Assembly: GCA_934661165.1 (NCBI GenBank)
Contig: CAKUJB010000018.1
Span: 1-22,257 of the forward strand
Origin: an uncultured Microbacteriaceae bacterium
GTDB lineage: Bacteria > Actinomycetota > Actinomycetes > Actinomycetales > Microbacteriaceae
Reading direction: 5' to 3'
Length of the DNA: 22,257 nucleotides
A program made the translations under genes and the position numbers. Positions 21,379 through 22,257 of this stretch are shown here, in pieces. Each line of letters opens with the position of its first letter. Position 1 is the first letter of the stretch. The notes beneath the pieces were generated by a model, which was not told the DNA's origin, searched no databases, and worked only from the letters and a program-made list of their open reading frames with translations.

Positions 21379-22257
21379 CTCGGCGCAGGAGCCCGGCATC
21401 GATGTCGGGCTCCTCAGCCCGGTCAGCGCCGGCAGGGATGCGCTCGTCTCGGACGCCGCATTCGCGCACGCGCTCTTGCAGGCCGAGGTCGCGCTCGTCA
21501 AGGCGCTCGGCTCCGTCGGGGTGGCCCCGGCGGCGACGATGAATGCGGTGCTCAACGTCATCGCGAAGGCCGAGATCGACCCGGCTCAGCTCGCCCGGGA
21601 GGCCGTCTCCGACGGCAACCCCGTCATCCCGCTCGTGCGCCGACTCCGAGCGCTCGTCGCGGACGTGCCCGGCGGCGCCGCATGGGTCCACCACGGTGCG
21701 ACCTCGCAGGACATCGTCGACACGGCGCTCGCGATCGTCGCGCAGCAGGCGCTCGGCCGGATCACGGCGCAGCTCGACCGCGTCGTGCGCGCGCTCGCCG
21801 ACCGCGCCGAGCGCTATCGCGACACCCCCGCCGCCGGCCGCACCCTCACGCAGCACGCCGTGCCGACCACGCTCGGGGCGCGCTTCGCCGACTGGCTCGT
21901 CCAGGTCGCCGACGCGCGCGACGCGCTCGCCGCCGCGGGGCTCCCGGCGCAGCTCGGCGGCGCAGGCGGCACGCTCGCCGCGCTCGTCGAGGAGTTCGGC
22001 CCCGCCCGGACGGCGAAGATCGCCGTCGCCTACGCCGGAGCCGCGAAGCTCCCGCTCGCCGAGTTCCCGTGGCACGTGCGCCGCGACGCGGTCACGCGCC
22101 TCGGCGACGCGCTCGTCCGGGCGCTCGACGCGCTCGGCCGCATCGGCGCCGACGTCGCGACGCTGTCCCGGACCGAGATCGGCGAGCTCGCCGAGCCCTC
22201 CGGCGGCGGCTCGTCCGCGATGCCGCAGAAGCAGAACCCCGTGCGATCCGTGCTGCT
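21368..22257 (+). CDS. pcaB: 3-carboxy-cis,cis-muconate cycloisomerase (3' truncated by window)
   Basis: An open frame runs from a TTG at 21368 to the window end (about 296 residues visible). It overlaps pcaG by 11 bp. AAGGAG at 21352-21357 sits ten bases before the TTG, and no ATG or GTG lies in a sensible position, so TTG is the likely start. The protein belongs to the fumarase/aspartase superfamily: DVGLLSPVSAG near the start, WVHHGATSQDIVDTALAI in the first catalytic region, RTLTQHAVPTTLGARFADW, and near the window edge the signature GSSAMPQKQNPVR. Length and position after pcaHG identify PcaB, which lactonises 3-carboxymuconate to 4-carboxymuconolactone. The remaining part and probably pcaL or pcaC/D lie beyond the window. 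Confidence 0.94.
   Translation, partial: MPTDSAQEPGIDVGLLSPVSAGRDALVSDAAFAHALLQAEVALVKALGSVGVAPAATMNAVLNVIAKAEIDPAQLAREAVSDGNPVIPLVRRLRALVADVPGGAAWVHHGATSQDIVDTALAIVAQQALGRITAQLDRVVRALADRAERYRDTPAAGRTLTQHAVPTTLGARFADWLVQVADARDALAAAGLPAQLGGAGGTLAALVEEFGPARTAKIAVAYAGAAKLPLAEFPWHVRRDAVTRLGDALVRALDALGRIGADVATLSRTEIGELAEPSGGGSSAMPQKQNPVRSVL

Overview
The window is about 22 kb of very GC-rich DNA, and its proteins have the Ala/Arg/Gly-rich composition of a high-GC actinobacterium. Several promoters look leaderless, GTG/TTG starts are frequent, and the gene families (CouR/PhdR-type MarR, actinobacterial-type pca order, IclR pair, Bcr/CflA transporters) fit Actinobacteria, probably Micrococcales. The exact genus cannot be read from the sequence.

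Layout. (1) 1-1658: the 3' end of a TAP-like alpha/beta hydrolase, a tRNA-Thr(CGU) and a PfkB-family sugar kinase. (2) 1659-2128: a gene-free stretch packed with large palindromes. (3) 2129-8538: a LysR regulator divergent from a tightly coupled five-gene operon: acyl-CoA dehydrogenase, AMP-dependent acyl-CoA ligase, crotonase-family enzyme, two-domain MaoC-like hydratase, and a protein resembling the glycine/sarcosine/betaine reductase selenoprotein B (GrdB-like) family with Cys where related proteins carry Sec or Cys. (4) 8671-11117: two overlapping Bcr/CflA-type MFS exporters. (5) 11186-16904: a hydroxycinnamate (p-coumarate/ferulate/caffeate) catabolic cluster laid out like Corynebacterium phd and Rhodococcus cou: CynX/NimT-type MFS transporter, CoA ligase, MaoC hydratase, amidohydrolase-fold C-C cleavage enzyme, SDR dehydrogenase and a divergent MarR repressor. 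(6) 17021-22257: pobA (4-hydroxybenzoate 3-hydroxylase), two IclR regulators, and pcaH-pcaG-pcaB (protocatechuate ring cleavage; pcaB runs off the window).

Together, regions 5 and 6 form a nearly complete funnel. A hydroxycinnamate is imported, activated to its CoA ester, hydrated, oxidised and cleaved to 4-hydroxybenzoate or a related acid, which is hydroxylated to protocatechuate and fed into the beta-ketoadipate pathway. The five-gene operon of region 3 is a separate CoA-ester pathway with unknown substrate; its GrdB-like last gene and two hydratase-fold enzymes with altered active-site motifs make it the least understood part of the window.

The gapped convergent gene junctions (1659-2128, 8539-8670, 16905-17020) all carry large inverted repeats. 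Three of these have exactly 25-nt arms around a 17-nt loop, and the fourth has a 17-nt loop with bulged arms. Two share sequence and three do not, which suggests a structural class of bidirectional terminator or dispersed palindromic element.
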